Assembly: GCF_006346335.1 (NCBI RefSeq)
Contig: NZ_VDMC01000017.1
Coordinates: forward strand, 1-45,896
DNA length: 45,896 nt
DNA from: Aequorivita sinensis
GTDB taxonomy: Bacteria > Bacteroidota > Bacteroidia > Flavobacteriales > Flavobacteriaceae
Direction: 5' to 3'
Made by a program: the position numbers and the translations under genes. The notes under the pieces were generated by a model. The model saw only the letters and a list, made by a program, of their open reading frames with translations. It did not search any database and was not told the DNA's origin. Positions 16,521-24,668 of the stretch are shown one piece after another (the stretch's first letter is position 1; every line of letters begins with the position of its first letter).

Positions 16521-17012
16521 GGCTAATAACTAAGCATTCGTGTGGTCGGTACGACCCAACATGAATGTCCCGCACCTGCGGGATTGACTGAACCGGAGCT
16601 AGTTGGTTTGCCTCTATGGGGATTGGTCTAGTTTGGGATGGGTTTTCAGGAGTCGGTTTTCCCTGATTTGGGGTCGTTGACTGCAATTTTTGATGTGGCC
16701 GCTTACCTTTCTATATTAAATTGAGTAACCGAAAATATTATGTTATTTCCTGCAGTGCGCGCAAAGTCAAATAGCATTCGCAATAATTTGATATTGCTTT
16801 AATGGAAAGAGTTTCTGTTTATTAAATTATTGCTTATGTTTCGTCTTTCGACTTCGCTCAAGATAAATTACACCGTAGGCTCTTACGATTAAAGGATTGT
16901 AGCCTGCGGAACGAAAGAATGAGTAAGTGCTGAAGGTGGGGTGTTTAAATCGATCTTGAGAATTTAAGTTCAATGAGGAAAGAACGCGAGGGGACTCGCG
17001 CACTAGCGGGGG
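16521..17012 (+). repeat. Long non-coding repeat, copy B
   Basis: This starts GGCTAATAACTAAGC, right after the disrupted gene, and contains the conserved hairpin at 16534-16568. The body is nearly identical to copy C over most of its length. It ends in the palindromic unit AACGCGAG..CTCGCGCACTAGCGG at 16983-17012. From 17013 to 17103 a different block follows (GCTCAAACTGCG, CCACGCAATCTGCCACTACTC) ending in the box GTTAGGTGCAAC at 17104-17115, which I read as the left boundary of the arsenic-gene cassette. The remainder to 17256 holds the ArsR promoter region. Confidence 0.9.
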
Positions 17013-17232
17013 TGGTAAATATCAAGGTTTGTAACCCGCTCAAACTGCGTAGCGGTTTGACAGGAAAGTGCCACGCAATCTGCCACTACTCATACAATTT
17101 ACCGTTAGGTGCAACCCTGTCGAACATCCGTACATAAATCGACAACACTCTAAAAAATCAAACTCATTTAACTTTTATAGTCAGTTGAAATTTATTTCAA
17201 TAAAATAATTGATTATTAAATTCTTTATCGTA

Positions 17233-17244
17233 ATATTGCAATAT
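17233..17244. promoter_or_regulatory. Probable ArsR-type operator
   Basis: A perfect 12-bp palindrome, ATATTGCAATAT, lies 12 bp upstream of the regulator's ATG. AT-rich dyads in this position are typical binding sites for ArsR/SmtB repressors, so autoregulation of the following four-gene operon is likely. Confidence 0.6.
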
Positions 17245-17256
17245 AGAAATAAAGAA

Positions 17257-17595
17257 ATGGAAACAGAACTAACAAAACCAAAGGATTTTACAGACAGCCA
17301 ACACGAAATTGCTCATACTATAAAAGCATTGGGACATCCTGCCCGGGTGGCTATCATAGAATATTTATTATCAGTTGACACTTGTATCTGCGGAGATATT
17401 GTTGATGTACTTCCTTTAGCACAGCCAACTGTTTCAAGGCATTTAAAAGAACTTAAAAATGCAAAACTAATTAAGGGAACCATTGAAGGTAACACGATTT
17501 GCTATTGCATTGACGAAAATACTATTGAAGAACTGCAAAAATATTTTACAAATATTTCGGCAAAACTTACTCTAAAAAACAAAAATTGTTGTTAA
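17257..17595 (+). CDS. ArsR/SmtB-family metalloregulator
   Basis: A 112-residue winged-helix repressor from ATG 17257; the in-frame extension to 17209 would run through the operator and is rejected. HPARVAIIEYLL opens the winged helix, TCICGDIV carries the CxC metal(loid) site at the start of helix 3, and QPTVSRHLKELKNAKLIKG is the recognition helix. The C-terminus ends KNKNCC, an extra Cys pair. As(III)/Sb(III)-type sensing is likely given the neighbours. It is first in an operon with DUF6428, flavin monooxygenase and metallophosphoesterase genes. Confidence 0.9.
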   Translation: METELTKPKDFTDSQHEIAHTIKALGHPARVAIIEYLLSVDTCICGDIVDVLPLAQPTVSRHLKELKNAKLIKGTIEGNTICYCIDENTIEELQKYFTNISAKLTLKNKNCC

Positions 17596-17614
17596 TCATA
17601 TAAATAATACAAAA

Positions 17615-18088
17615 ATGAAATTATCACAAGTAAAAGCACTTTTACCAACTTTAGAAAATGTAACATTCAAATTGGAAAACGGCTCTTTCGTTCCAGAACA
17701 TTTTCACGTAACCGAAGTCGGAATGGTTATAAAAAACTTCATTGATTGTGGTGGAGTAATTCGCACAGAAAAAACGGTAAATTTTCAGCTATGGAATGCC
17801 GATGATTTTGAACATCGTTTAAAACCTGCTAAACTTTTAAACATCATTAAACTTTCCGAAGAAAAATTAGGCATTGAAGATGCAGAAATTGAAGTGGAAT
17901 ATCAAAGTGAAACCATAGGAAAGTACGGTTTGGCATTTGACGGAACAAATTTTATTTTGCAAAACAAAACAACTGCTTGTTTAGCACAAGATGCGTGTGG
18001 AATTCCGTCCGAAAAAGCAAAGAAAAATTTGGCTGAATTAAACCTAACCCAAAGCAATTCCTGCACACCGGGTGGCGGATGCTGCTAG
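17615..18088 (+). CDS. DUF6428 family protein
   Basis: A 157-residue protein matching, as far as I can tell, the DUF6428 family usually found next to ArsR regulators in Bacteroidota. It has FVPEHFHVTEVGMVIKNFID and then the C-G-G at IDCGGVIRTEKTVNFQLW. The C-terminus is cysteine-rich (ACLAQDACGIP, SNSCTPGGGCC), suggesting metalloid binding. It begins 19 bp after the regulator. Role in arsenic handling is inferred from context and cysteines. Confidence 0.8.
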   Translation: MKLSQVKALLPTLENVTFKLENGSFVPEHFHVTEVGMVIKNFIDCGGVIRTEKTVNFQLWNADDFEHRLKPAKLLNIIKLSEEKLGIEDAEIEVEYQSETIGKYGLAFDGTNFILQNKTTACLAQDACGIPSEKAKKNLAELNLTQSNSCTPGGGCC

Positions 18089-18117
18089 TTAAATATAGAC
18101 AAAAAAACAAATTGCGA

Positions 18118-19173
18118 ATGGACAAAATATTCGATACCATAGTAATTGGAGCAGGGCAGAGTGGTCTGGCATGTGGCTATTACCTAAGAAAAGCGAAACT
18201 AAAATTTCTGCTTTTGGATAAGCAATCAGAACCGGGGGGCGCCTGGCTGAACGCTTGGGATAGTTTAACTCTTTTTTCTCCTGCAGATTACAGCTCCTTG
18301 CCAGGTTGGCCAATGCCCAAAACAGAGCAAAAATTCCCGCTGCGCTTACAAGTGGTTGATTATCTGATGAAATATGAACAACATTATCAATTACCCATAC
18401 AACGAGGTGTTGAAGTTACCCACATCTTAAAAGACAATGGTATTTTTCATATTCATACATCCAAAGGTATATTCCAAGCAAAAACGGTTATTTCAGCAAC
18501 TGGTACATGGGGCAACCCCTACATTCCAAATATAAAAGGTATTGATAAGTTCAGTGGTATCCAATTACATTCCGCACATTATAAATCACCTGATAATTTT
18601 AAAGGGCTTAAAACTTTAGTGGTTGGGGAAGGAAATTCAGGGGCACAAATCGTTGCTGAAGTTTCGAAAGTTACGGAGGTTAAATGGTCAACCAAAAAAG
18701 AACCCCAATTTTTACCGGATGATGTCGATGGATATTACCTCTTCAATGTAGCATCAGCAAGATACAGAGCAGAAAAAGAGGGCAGGCCATTCGATGCTTC
18801 AGCATATAATTTAGGAAATATAGTGATGGTGCCGCCCGTAAAAGAGGCGCGAGAAAGAGGTGTGCTTACTTCGTCGGGTTCCTTCACGGAGTTATATGAT
18901 CAAGGAGTAATTTGGAAAAATGGACAACAAGAACAGTTCGATACAATTATCTGGTGTACAGGTTTTGGTTATGATACCAAGCATTTAAGAACTGTTGTAA
19001 CACTCGATGAGCGAGGCAGCACGGAAACAATTGAAAGTAAATCCACTACTACAGATGGATTGTGGTTGGTAGGTTATGGCAATTGGACAGGCTATGCATC
19101 CGCAACCTTAATTGGATTAAACCGAAGTACAAAACAAACGGTACAGGAGATAGAATTTTTTTTAAACTCTTAA
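18118..19173 (+). CDS. ArsO-like NAD(P)H/FAD-dependent monooxygenase
   Basis: A 351-residue flavoprotein. The FAD-binding Rossmann motif is VIGAGQSGLACGYYLRKA at about residues 8-25. The central part has TGTWGNPYIP and the second dinucleotide fold VVGEGNSGAQIVAEV (NADPH). The C-terminal part has TIIWCTGFGYDTKHL and DGLWLVGYGNWTGYASATLIG. This fits the class B flavin-monooxygenase-like proteins annotated ArsO. The start at 18118 is chosen over 18079, which would overlap the previous gene. Substrate (organo- or inorganic arsenical) is not certain. Confidence 0.82.
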   Translation: MDKIFDTIVIGAGQSGLACGYYLRKAKLKFLLLDKQSEPGGAWLNAWDSLTLFSPADYSSLPGWPMPKTEQKFPLRLQVVDYLMKYEQHYQLPIQRGVEVTHILKDNGIFHIHTSKGIFQAKTVISATGTWGNPYIPNIKGIDKFSGIQLHSAHYKSPDNFKGLKTLVVGEGNSGAQIVAEVSKVTEVKWSTKKEPQFLPDDVDGYYLFNVASARYRAEKEGRPFDASAYNLGNIVMVPPVKEARERGVLTSSGSFTELYDQGVIWKNGQQEQFDTIIWCTGFGYDTKHLRTVVTLDERGSTETIESKSTTTDGLWLVGYGNWTGYASATLIGLNRSTKQTVQEIEFFLNS

Positions 19174-19183
19174 CGAATTAAAA

Positions 19184-19957
19184 ATGAAAATTGCATTATT
19201 TAGTGACATTCACGCAAACCTACCCGCATTAGAAGCCTTTTTTGCAGATGTAGAAAAAAGAAATCCCGACAGTATCTATTGTTTGGGCGATTTGGTGGGC
19301 TATAATATTTGGCCAAACGAAGTGGTAAACGAAATCCGTAAAAGAAAAATCCCAACCATTGCAGGAAATTACGATTTTGGCATTGGAAGAATGAGCAACG
19401 AATGTGGTTGTGCTTACAAAACAGATAGTGAAAAAGACAACGGAAACATTTCTATTTCATTCACCAATTCTTTGATGAAAGATGAAGAAAGAGCCTATTT
19501 GCGTGCACTTCCGGCACATATCAAAGTTGAATTTCAACTGAATGAAGACAAGCTGAATTTACTTTTGGTACACGGAAGTCCGAGAAAAATAAACGAATAC
19601 CTTTTTGAAGACCGTGAGGAAAAAAGTATGCTTCGCATTATGGAGCAAGCCGATGCAGACATTATGTGTTTCGGACATACACACAAACCGTATCACAGAG
19701 TTTTAAATTCGGGAGTTGATGGACAAAATCATTTCAGACACGCCATCAATATTGGGTCGGTAGGCAAACCAAAAGACAGCGATGTAAGAGGCGGTTATGT
19801 AATGCTTTCGATTAATGAAAACAGTTCTGTGTTGGACAAAGACAGCATCAAAGTAGAATTTATTCGATTTGAATACGACATTGAAAAAGCTGCGAAAGCC
19901 GTAGAAGATAGTCCGCTGCCTAACGAATATGCAGAAAATTTAAGACGTGGTTATTAA
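19184..19957 (+). CDS. Metallophosphoesterase of the arsenic operon
   Basis: A 257-residue calcineurin-like phosphoesterase. The metal motifs are in order: LFSDIHANLPAL (DxH), CLGDLVGY (GD), GNYDF (GN-D), LVHGSPR (H), and CFGHTHKPY (GHTH). There is an additional NECGC cysteine cluster. It starts 10 bp after the monooxygenase gene, so it belongs to the same operon. Proteins like this recur in flavobacterial ars operons, but the substrate is unknown. Confidence 0.85.
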   Translation: MKIALFSDIHANLPALEAFFADVEKRNPDSIYCLGDLVGYNIWPNEVVNEIRKRKIPTIAGNYDFGIGRMSNECGCAYKTDSEKDNGNISISFTNSLMKDEERAYLRALPAHIKVEFQLNEDKLNLLLVHGSPRKINEYLFEDREEKSMLRIMEQADADIMCFGHTHKPYHRVLNSGVDGQNHFRHAINIGSVGKPKDSDVRGGYVMLSINENSSVLDKDSIKVEFIRFEYDIEKAAKAVEDSPLPNEYAENLRRGY

Positions 19958-19962
19958 TCATT

Positions 19963-20151
19963 AAAACCGTAAGCGATTTATTTATGCCATTGTCGGGAAA
20001 AATAACTGAAACCAACAAACTACTTTTAAAAGAACCCACATTGGTAAACAGCGAACCTTTTGAAAATGGCTGGATGATAAAAATAGAGATTGAAAACAGC
20101 CAAGAAATTGAACATTTAATGCGAAATGAAATTGATTATTACAAAAAGTAA
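19963..20151 (+). pseudogene. C-terminal remnant of a GcvH-like (lipoyl-carrier) gene
   Basis: The frame reads KTVSDLFMPLSGKITETN, then LLLKEPTLVNSEPFENGWM and ends NEIDYYKK. This matches the C-terminal half of glycine cleavage H protein (K-x-x-SDLy.P.SG.i.e.N...l...P.lvN..p...GW). The homology begins 6 bp after the metallophosphoesterase stop, at the lysine that would be lipoylated; the N-terminal half is gone. An ATG at 19984 could give a 55-residue product. It was probably joined here by deletion. Confidence 0.6.
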
Positions 20152-20560
20152 ATAAAAAAATCAGCGCACGACACAGGTTATCGTTGCACAACCCTATAAT
20201 TTCACCAAAATCAACTCTATTTAGGCCTCCCGAAACGTCGGGATTATTGGCTTTGTTTTTTTTATGGGTGTGAGGGAAACCTTATGTTTTTCATTGAAAG
20301 AACCTGTAAATTAGTTGGGTTGTTGATTGTGTTATGTTTTATGAATGGAGAATTATCTTTTGGACTAGTTTTAGAGGAATAATAGGAATTGGGAAGGGAT
20401 ACAATCGTGCGCCAGTTGGGGAGTGGATTTTGTAGGTGTTTCGGATCTGTAAAAATTTATGAAAAATAATAGCAAAGAGATTATAATAACGAAACTTCGT
20501 TTTGATTTGGTTGTTGTTTTAACTAAAAATATGTTTCTTTGAAAATAAATATCCAATTTT
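20152..20560 (+). other. Intergenic stretch with no supported gene
   Basis: About 400 bp AT-rich. It contains a box-like CGTTGCACAAC at about 20181-20191 and a CCTCCCGAAACGTCGGGA scrap at about 20226-20243 similar to REP pieces. A minus-strand open frame at 20371-20556 has no protein-like character. A promoter for the next gene is expected here but none is convincing. Confidence 0.5.
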
Positions 20561-20923
20561 ATGAAACCATTTCTAATTTCGCTATTCCTTTTATGTGGAT
20601 CAGTCGTTTTTTCTCAAAATTGCACTATAAATGCATATCAATCACTTGAGTATAAAAATAAAAAAGCTACTGTTTGTGGTGTAGTTACTCAGGTGCATGC
20701 TGCAAAAAATTCACAAGGTAAACCTATTTATCTGAATCTTGGTGGTGAATTTCCTAACCATTCTTTTACTGTTGTAGTTTGGGAAAGGGATCAGTCTAAA
20801 TTCCAAATAGATTTAAGTGAATATGAAGGAAAGCATATAGCTGTGACCGGTACTGTTAAAGAATATGATGAAAAGGGACAGATAGTGTTGCGTGACCCCA
20901 AGAATATAAGTATTATAAAATGA
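20561..20923 (+). CDS. Secreted OB-fold protein
   Basis: A 120-residue protein with a signal peptide (residues 1-19, ending VVFSQ). The mature part has the strand pattern of an OB-fold nucleic-acid-binding domain: KKATVCGVVTQVHAA, PIYLNLGGEFPNHSFTVVVW, KHIAVTGTVKEYDEKGQIVL. It probably folds as a small exported OB domain; ligand unknown. Its last 22 codons and its 3' flank are duplicated at 4934-5266. Confidence 0.75.
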   Translation: MKPFLISLFLLCGSVVFSQNCTINAYQSLEYKNKKATVCGVVTQVHAAKNSQGKPIYLNLGGEFPNHSFTVVVWERDQSKFQIDLSEYEGKHIAVTGTVKEYDEKGQIVLRDPKNISIIK

Positions 20924-21145
20924 TTCGAAATTTTATTATCGTTAAATAAAAACGCTTCTAATCTTTTACCAACAATTGCAATTCAAAGGCTGAGAGCCTC
21001 TCGGATTCGATAACTTCATATTTTCTAAATAACCAAAACAGAGGTAGGTGACTGCAATGAAACCGTTAAACTTTGCCGAATATAATAACTCATTTTTTTC
21101 TAAGAATTATTATTCCTTTCAGATACAATCGCGCACTAGCGGGGG
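20858..21145 (+). repeat. Segmental duplication, copy 2 (partner 4934-5266)
   Basis: The 3' end of the OB-fold gene and the following non-coding DNA are shared with 4934-5266. The shared part ends with the terminal half of the REP-like unit at 21129-21145 (TCGCGCACTAGCGGGGG). Confidence 0.85.
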
Positions 21146-21289
21146 TTGAAAAAAAGGCTCAAAGGGCTTATGACTGAATTTTCGACCCTATTTGAAGTGA
21201 TTTTGGCTTATATGGAAGGCTTTCTTTTACCTGATAAAAAATATCCATATTTAAGAATCGAAAATAATATCGTTTTAAAGCCGCTCTAG
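21146..21289 (+). pseudogene. Short coding-like fragment
   Basis: A 47-codon frame (TTG 21146 or ATG 21170 to TAG 21287-21289) with a protein-like translation (TEFSTLFEVILAYMEGFLLP, KKYPYLRIENNIVLKPL). It begins exactly where the repeat ends, so it is more likely the tail of a lost gene than a complete gene. Confidence 0.25.
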
Positions 21290-21342
21290 ATAACAATGGA
21301 TTCATTATTTTTAGTCCGAAGTGAGTTGATGCACAGACTCAC

Positions 21343-21352
21343 GTTGTAGCAC
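21343..21352 (+). repeat. Cassette left boundary repeat (MORN-like gene cassette)
   Basis: GTTGTAGCAC, 19 bp before the GTG start at 21372; its perfect inverse GTGCTACAAC lies 9 bp after the stop at 22482-22491. The bases just upstream (CAGACTCAC) resemble those before the box at 6998 (CAGACTGCC). Confidence 0.75.
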
Positions 21353-21371
21353 ATTAAAACCGAAATCATTA

Positions 21372-22472
21372 GTGAACAATTTTTTTCAACTTACATTCAA
21401 ACTTTTAACAATTCTATTGTTTTGTTTATACACAGATTTAACTGCACAAGAATATGAATATTTTGACGATTTAATAGAAAAAACTCAAGATGGAAAAGTC
21501 AAGATTTATTTAGATGGAGTTTTTCGTATCTCCTACAAAGATTGCTCTAAATATTACTTAATTGCAGAATTTGATGACAAACTTTTTCAATTTAAAGATT
21601 CTTTAAAAGTCTTTTACAATGGTGATAATTTATTCTTAACTGGCTCTTATCAAAATGGAAAACTAAACGGAAAATTCAATTCATTTTATAGAAACGGGGG
21701 AAAGAAAATGGAATTTGAATACACTTCAGGAAACAGAACAGGAATTTGGGAGAGCTTCTCAAAAAATGGTAAATCAATAAAAAAAGTGATTTACAAAAAC
21801 AATAACGAATTCCTATTGGAACAGAGTACTGAACTAGGGGAAATTATTGTTGAGAATGGAAATGGAAAATTTATTGATAGCCTTTTTATGTCTATTTCTA
21901 GTTCTCAAAAATCCAAATTAACCGGAAACGTAAAAGACGGATTACCTGATGGAGAATGGAACTTTTATGCTGGAAACACCAATTATGGAAAAGAATATTT
22001 TGAAAATTTTACTTTTAAAAAAGGAATCTCTATATCACCAGTTTTAGGTAATGACTTGTATTATAATCATTTCAATGCAACATTTACTGGAATCGTATTT
22101 TTAGAACGACTAAAGATAATTGGACCTTCTCGATGTGACCAAAAAACGGACATTGGAGTAAATGACGAATTTTATGAAAAAATTAAAAAACGCTTCTACA
22201 AGTTGAAATTAAACGAATCAATTACTGACAATTGGTTTTTAGTGGAAATAAAAACAGGAACAAATAAAAAAATAATTGATGTATCGATTATTTCAAAAGC
22301 AGATAATGAATCAATTGATTTGATAAAAGAACTAATTTTTAGTTTAAAAAAGGCTGTTACTTTTCCTTTTAAGTACAAACCAGGTTTTGACTATTTTCCA
22401 ATTGTAATTAAAAACTCAAAAATATTCACACCCTATGATAAAGAAATTGAATTATTGAGTTATAAATATTAA
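21372..22472 (+). CDS. Secreted MORN-repeat-like protein
   Basis: A 366-residue protein starting at GTG 21372, with a signal peptide (residues 1-25, ending LTAQ). Residues about 90-140 and 185-210 contain MORN/YwqK-type repeats (GSYQNGKLNGKFNSFYRNG, SGNRTGIWESFSKNGK, GNVKDGLPDGEWNFYAG). The C-terminal 100 residues (WFLVEIKTGTNKKIIDVSI ... FPFKYKPGFDYF) look like a TonB-C-type domain. It is the single gene of a cassette with perfect 10-bp inverted boundaries. Function unknown. Confidence 0.75.
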   Translation: MNNFFQLTFKLLTILLFCLYTDLTAQEYEYFDDLIEKTQDGKVKIYLDGVFRISYKDCSKYYLIAEFDDKLFQFKDSLKVFYNGDNLFLTGSYQNGKLNGKFNSFYRNGGKKMEFEYTSGNRTGIWESFSKNGKSIKKVIYKNNNEFLLEQSTELGEIIVENGNGKFIDSLFMSISSSQKSKLTGNVKDGLPDGEWNFYAGNTNYGKEYFENFTFKKGISISPVLGNDLYYNHFNATFTGIVFLERLKIIGPSRCDQKTDIGVNDEFYEKIKKRFYKLKLNESITDNWFLVEIKTGTNKKIIDVSIISKADNESIDLIKELIFSLKKAVTFPFKYKPGFDYFPIVIKNSKIFTPYDKEIELLSYKY

Positions 22473-22481
22473 AAGAATAAC

Positions 22482-22622
22482 GTGCTACAACACTGGCTAT
22501 AGTTCACTGCTACGGAATTCCCTGTCGGAAACCCCAAGTATTTTATTAACTTTGAGGAATACTCGGAATAATTCTGCTTGAATTATTCCGCAGCGAAACC
22601 ATAGCCAAGACTGTTAGGCAAC
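22482..22622 (+). other. attC-like recombination site between two cassettes
   Basis: A 141-bp block from GTGCTACAAC to GTTAGGCAAC. Inner arms GGCTATAGTTCACTGC and GCGAAACCATAGCC pair imperfectly, and the centre has a perfect 11-bp hairpin at 22564-22590 (CGGAATAATTC / GAATTATTCCG). The right box GTTAGGC fits the integron consensus GTTRRRY; the left box does not fit RYYYAAC perfectly. Same size and layout as 7967-8106, but unrelated sequence, as expected for attC sites. Confidence 0.55.
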
Positions 22623-22640
22623 ATTTGAACAAAATTATAA

Positions 22641-23534
22641 ATGGCAAAATATTCAGAACAACAATTAACCAATTGGACAAAACCACCAAGTGACACCGAA
22701 CAAACAAAACTTGAGAATTCGGAAAAAATGGTTAGAGACGCAATAAGTTCTGACGAGAAGTTAAAAAAGAAATCAACTGAAACCTTTGGACAAGGTTCAT
22801 ACGCGAATAACACGAATGTTAGACTAAATAGTGACATTGACATTAACGTTTGTTACACTGGTGGATTTTTCTTTGAATTGCCAAAAGAAAAGAAAAAAGA
22901 AGATTACGGTTTAAACAATCCTTCTTCGTATAGTTTTTCGGAATTCAAAGATGATGTGGAAAATGCTTTAGTCAATAAGTTTGGCAGAAAAGATGTAAAA
23001 AGAAACGACAAGTGTATAACCATAGTCGCCAACACAACTCGAATAGAAACAGATGTTGTACCAACTTGGGAACACAGAAGATATAGTGAGAACGGAAAAT
23101 ATACAGTTGGGACAGAATTTAGAAGAGATGCTGGTGGTTACATAACCAATTTTCCGAAACAACATATTTCCAACGGTATTAATAAAAATAATAATACTCA
23201 AAGAAGATTTAAAAGACTAACACGCTTGCATCGAAAATTAAGATATAAAATGATTGACGATGGCGAAGCTGTAAGCGACAACATTACATCATTTTTACTT
23301 GAATGTTTAGTTTGGAATGTTCCAAATAGAATAATGACAGATTATGACACTTGGAATGAGCGTTTAAGAGAATCTATTGTCTACATTTATGGTAAAACAA
23401 AAACTGACGCTGATTGCAAAGAATGGGGAGAAGTTTCAGAATTATTTTACCTTTTTCATTCTGGTAGAAAATGGACAAGAAAGGATGTTAATGATTATAT
23501 GATTTTACTTTGGGAACATTTAGAATATAAGTAA
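22641..23534 (+). CDS. CD-NTase (cGAS/DncV-like nucleotidyltransferase), CBASS
   Basis: A 297-residue signalling nucleotidyltransferase. FGQGSYANNTNVR and SDIDINVCY at about 50-72 give the GS motif and the first two metal-binding aspartates (DxD); TTRIETDVVPTW at about 138-149 supplies the third. The C-terminal helical domain (RFKRLTRLHRKLRYKM ... NITSFLLECLVWNVPN) is that of SMODS/CD-NTase proteins. It should make a cyclic oligonucleotide on phage infection to activate the effector encoded next. Its stop codon overlaps the start of the downstream gene by 1 bp. No Cap2/Cap3-type genes are present, so this is a minimal two-gene system. Confidence 0.9.
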   Translation: MAKYSEQQLTNWTKPPSDTEQTKLENSEKMVRDAISSDEKLKKKSTETFGQGSYANNTNVRLNSDIDINVCYTGGFFFELPKEKKKEDYGLNNPSSYSFSEFKDDVENALVNKFGRKDVKRNDKCITIVANTTRIETDVVPTWEHRRYSENGKYTVGTEFRRDAGGYITNFPKQHISNGINKNNNTQRRFKRLTRLHRKLRYKMIDDGEAVSDNITSFLLECLVWNVPNRIMTDYDTWNERLRESIVYIYGKTKTDADCKEWGEVSELFYLFHSGRKWTRKDVNDYMILLWEHLEYK

Positions 23535-24127
23535 TGGTAAGACACAATATTAGAGTTTTTGCATTTGCAATAATTGGATTAGCATTCTTTGTTTATGCAA
23601 TTATTTTTCTAATCACCCAAAACCTTGAAAGTATCGATTTTCAAAAAGCTTTATCACATATTTCAACAACAATATCTATAAATATTATTATTTGGATGGT
23701 TTTCATTAGTTGGGCTTGGAAATTAAAAATATTCTACTCTTGGCTTGTGCAAACACCAAATTTATCTGGAACTTGGAAAGGAAAAATTAAGTCCAATTGG
23801 AATGAGGGAAAAACTAAATCAATACCAACTGAAATAATAATAAAACAAGATTTTTTTAATATTTCCGTAAGAATTAAAACCGAAGAGAGCGTTAGTCATA
23901 GTATTAGTTCTTCCTTCAACATTGATAAAGACAGTAATGTTCAACAATTATTCTATTCATATTTAAATACACCAAAAGCTGGAATTCGTGAAAGGAGTGC
24001 AATTCATTATGGTTCGACACTTTTGAATTTCGATGGCTTTAAAGTCGATAAAATGACAGGTGAATATTGGACATCAAGAGAAACGACAGGAGAAATAGAA
24101 TTGAAAAGAGTTAAACAAAAGAAATAA
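23534..24127 (+). CDS. cap15: Cap15-like (S-2TMbeta) CBASS membrane effector
   Basis: A 197-residue protein with two N-terminal membrane segments (FAFAIIGLAFFVYAIIFLI; ISINIIIWMVFISWAWKL). After them comes a beta-rich cytoplasmic domain opening with TPNLSGTWKGKIKSNW and containing many strands to the end (LLNFDGFKVD, GEYWTSRETTGEIEL). This is the Cap15 / SMODS-associated 2TM-beta-barrel architecture: binding of the nucleotide signal drives oligomerisation and inner-membrane damage. It is translationally coupled to the CD-NTase gene. The right cassette boundary (GTTGCCTAAT) is 4 bp after the stop. Confidence 0.85.
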   Translation: MVRHNIRVFAFAIIGLAFFVYAIIFLITQNLESIDFQKALSHISTTISINIIIWMVFISWAWKLKIFYSWLVQTPNLSGTWKGKIKSNWNEGKTKSIPTEIIIKQDFFNISVRIKTEESVSHSISSSFNIDKDSNVQQLFYSYLNTPKAGIRERSAIHYGSTLLNFDGFKVDKMTGEYWTSRETTGEIELKRVKQKK

Positions 24128-24131
24128 AAAC

Positions 24132-24560
24132 GTTGCCTAATAACTAAGCATTCGTGTGGTCGGTACGACCCAACATGAATGCAGTGTTGACTGAACCGGG
24201 ATTGGTTTTCCCTTAATTGGGATTGTTGACTGCAATTTTTGATGTGGCCGCTTACCTTTCTATATTAAATTGAGTAACCGAAAATATTATGTTATTTCCT
24301 GCAGTGCGCGCAAAGTCAAATAGCATTGGCAATAATTTGATATTGCTTTAATGGAAAGAGTTTCTGTTTATTAAATTATTGCTTATGTTTCGTCTTTCCA
24401 CTTCGCTCAAGATAAACTACACCGTAGGCTCTTACGATTAAAGGATTGTAGCATGCGGAACGAAAGAATGAGTAAGTGCTGAAGGTGGGGTGTTTAAATC
24501 GATCTTGAGAATTTAAGTTCAATGAGGAAAGAACACGAGAGGACTCGCGCACTAGCGGGG
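24132..24560 (+). repeat. Long non-coding repeat, copy C
   Basis: This begins with GTTGCCTAAT, the inverse of the CBASS cassette's left box, then AACTAAGC and the conserved hairpin at 24148-24182. The body is nearly identical to copy B except for an internal deletion of about 60 bp. It ends with the palindromic unit at 24532-24560. The DNA from there to 24668 has no gene. Confidence 0.9.
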
Positions 24561-24668
24561 TGGATGGATTTCGGCTTTTGTAATTAGAAAAATTTACGGC
24601 GATCCAACAAGGTAATATAAAATTAATTATCGATTCCTTAAAACACCCTCCTTGAGGATAGTTTTATT

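Noticed and set aside
6998-24141. Definite assignment as a class of known integron
   Set aside because: No integrase or attI is visible, and several boxes violate the GTTRRRY / RYYYAAC consensus, so only an attC-like reading is supportable.
4934-24560. CRISPR array as an explanation for the regularly placed repeats
   Set aside because: Repeats are long, irregularly spaced, diverged and separated by genes; there are no short uniform spacers and no cas genes.
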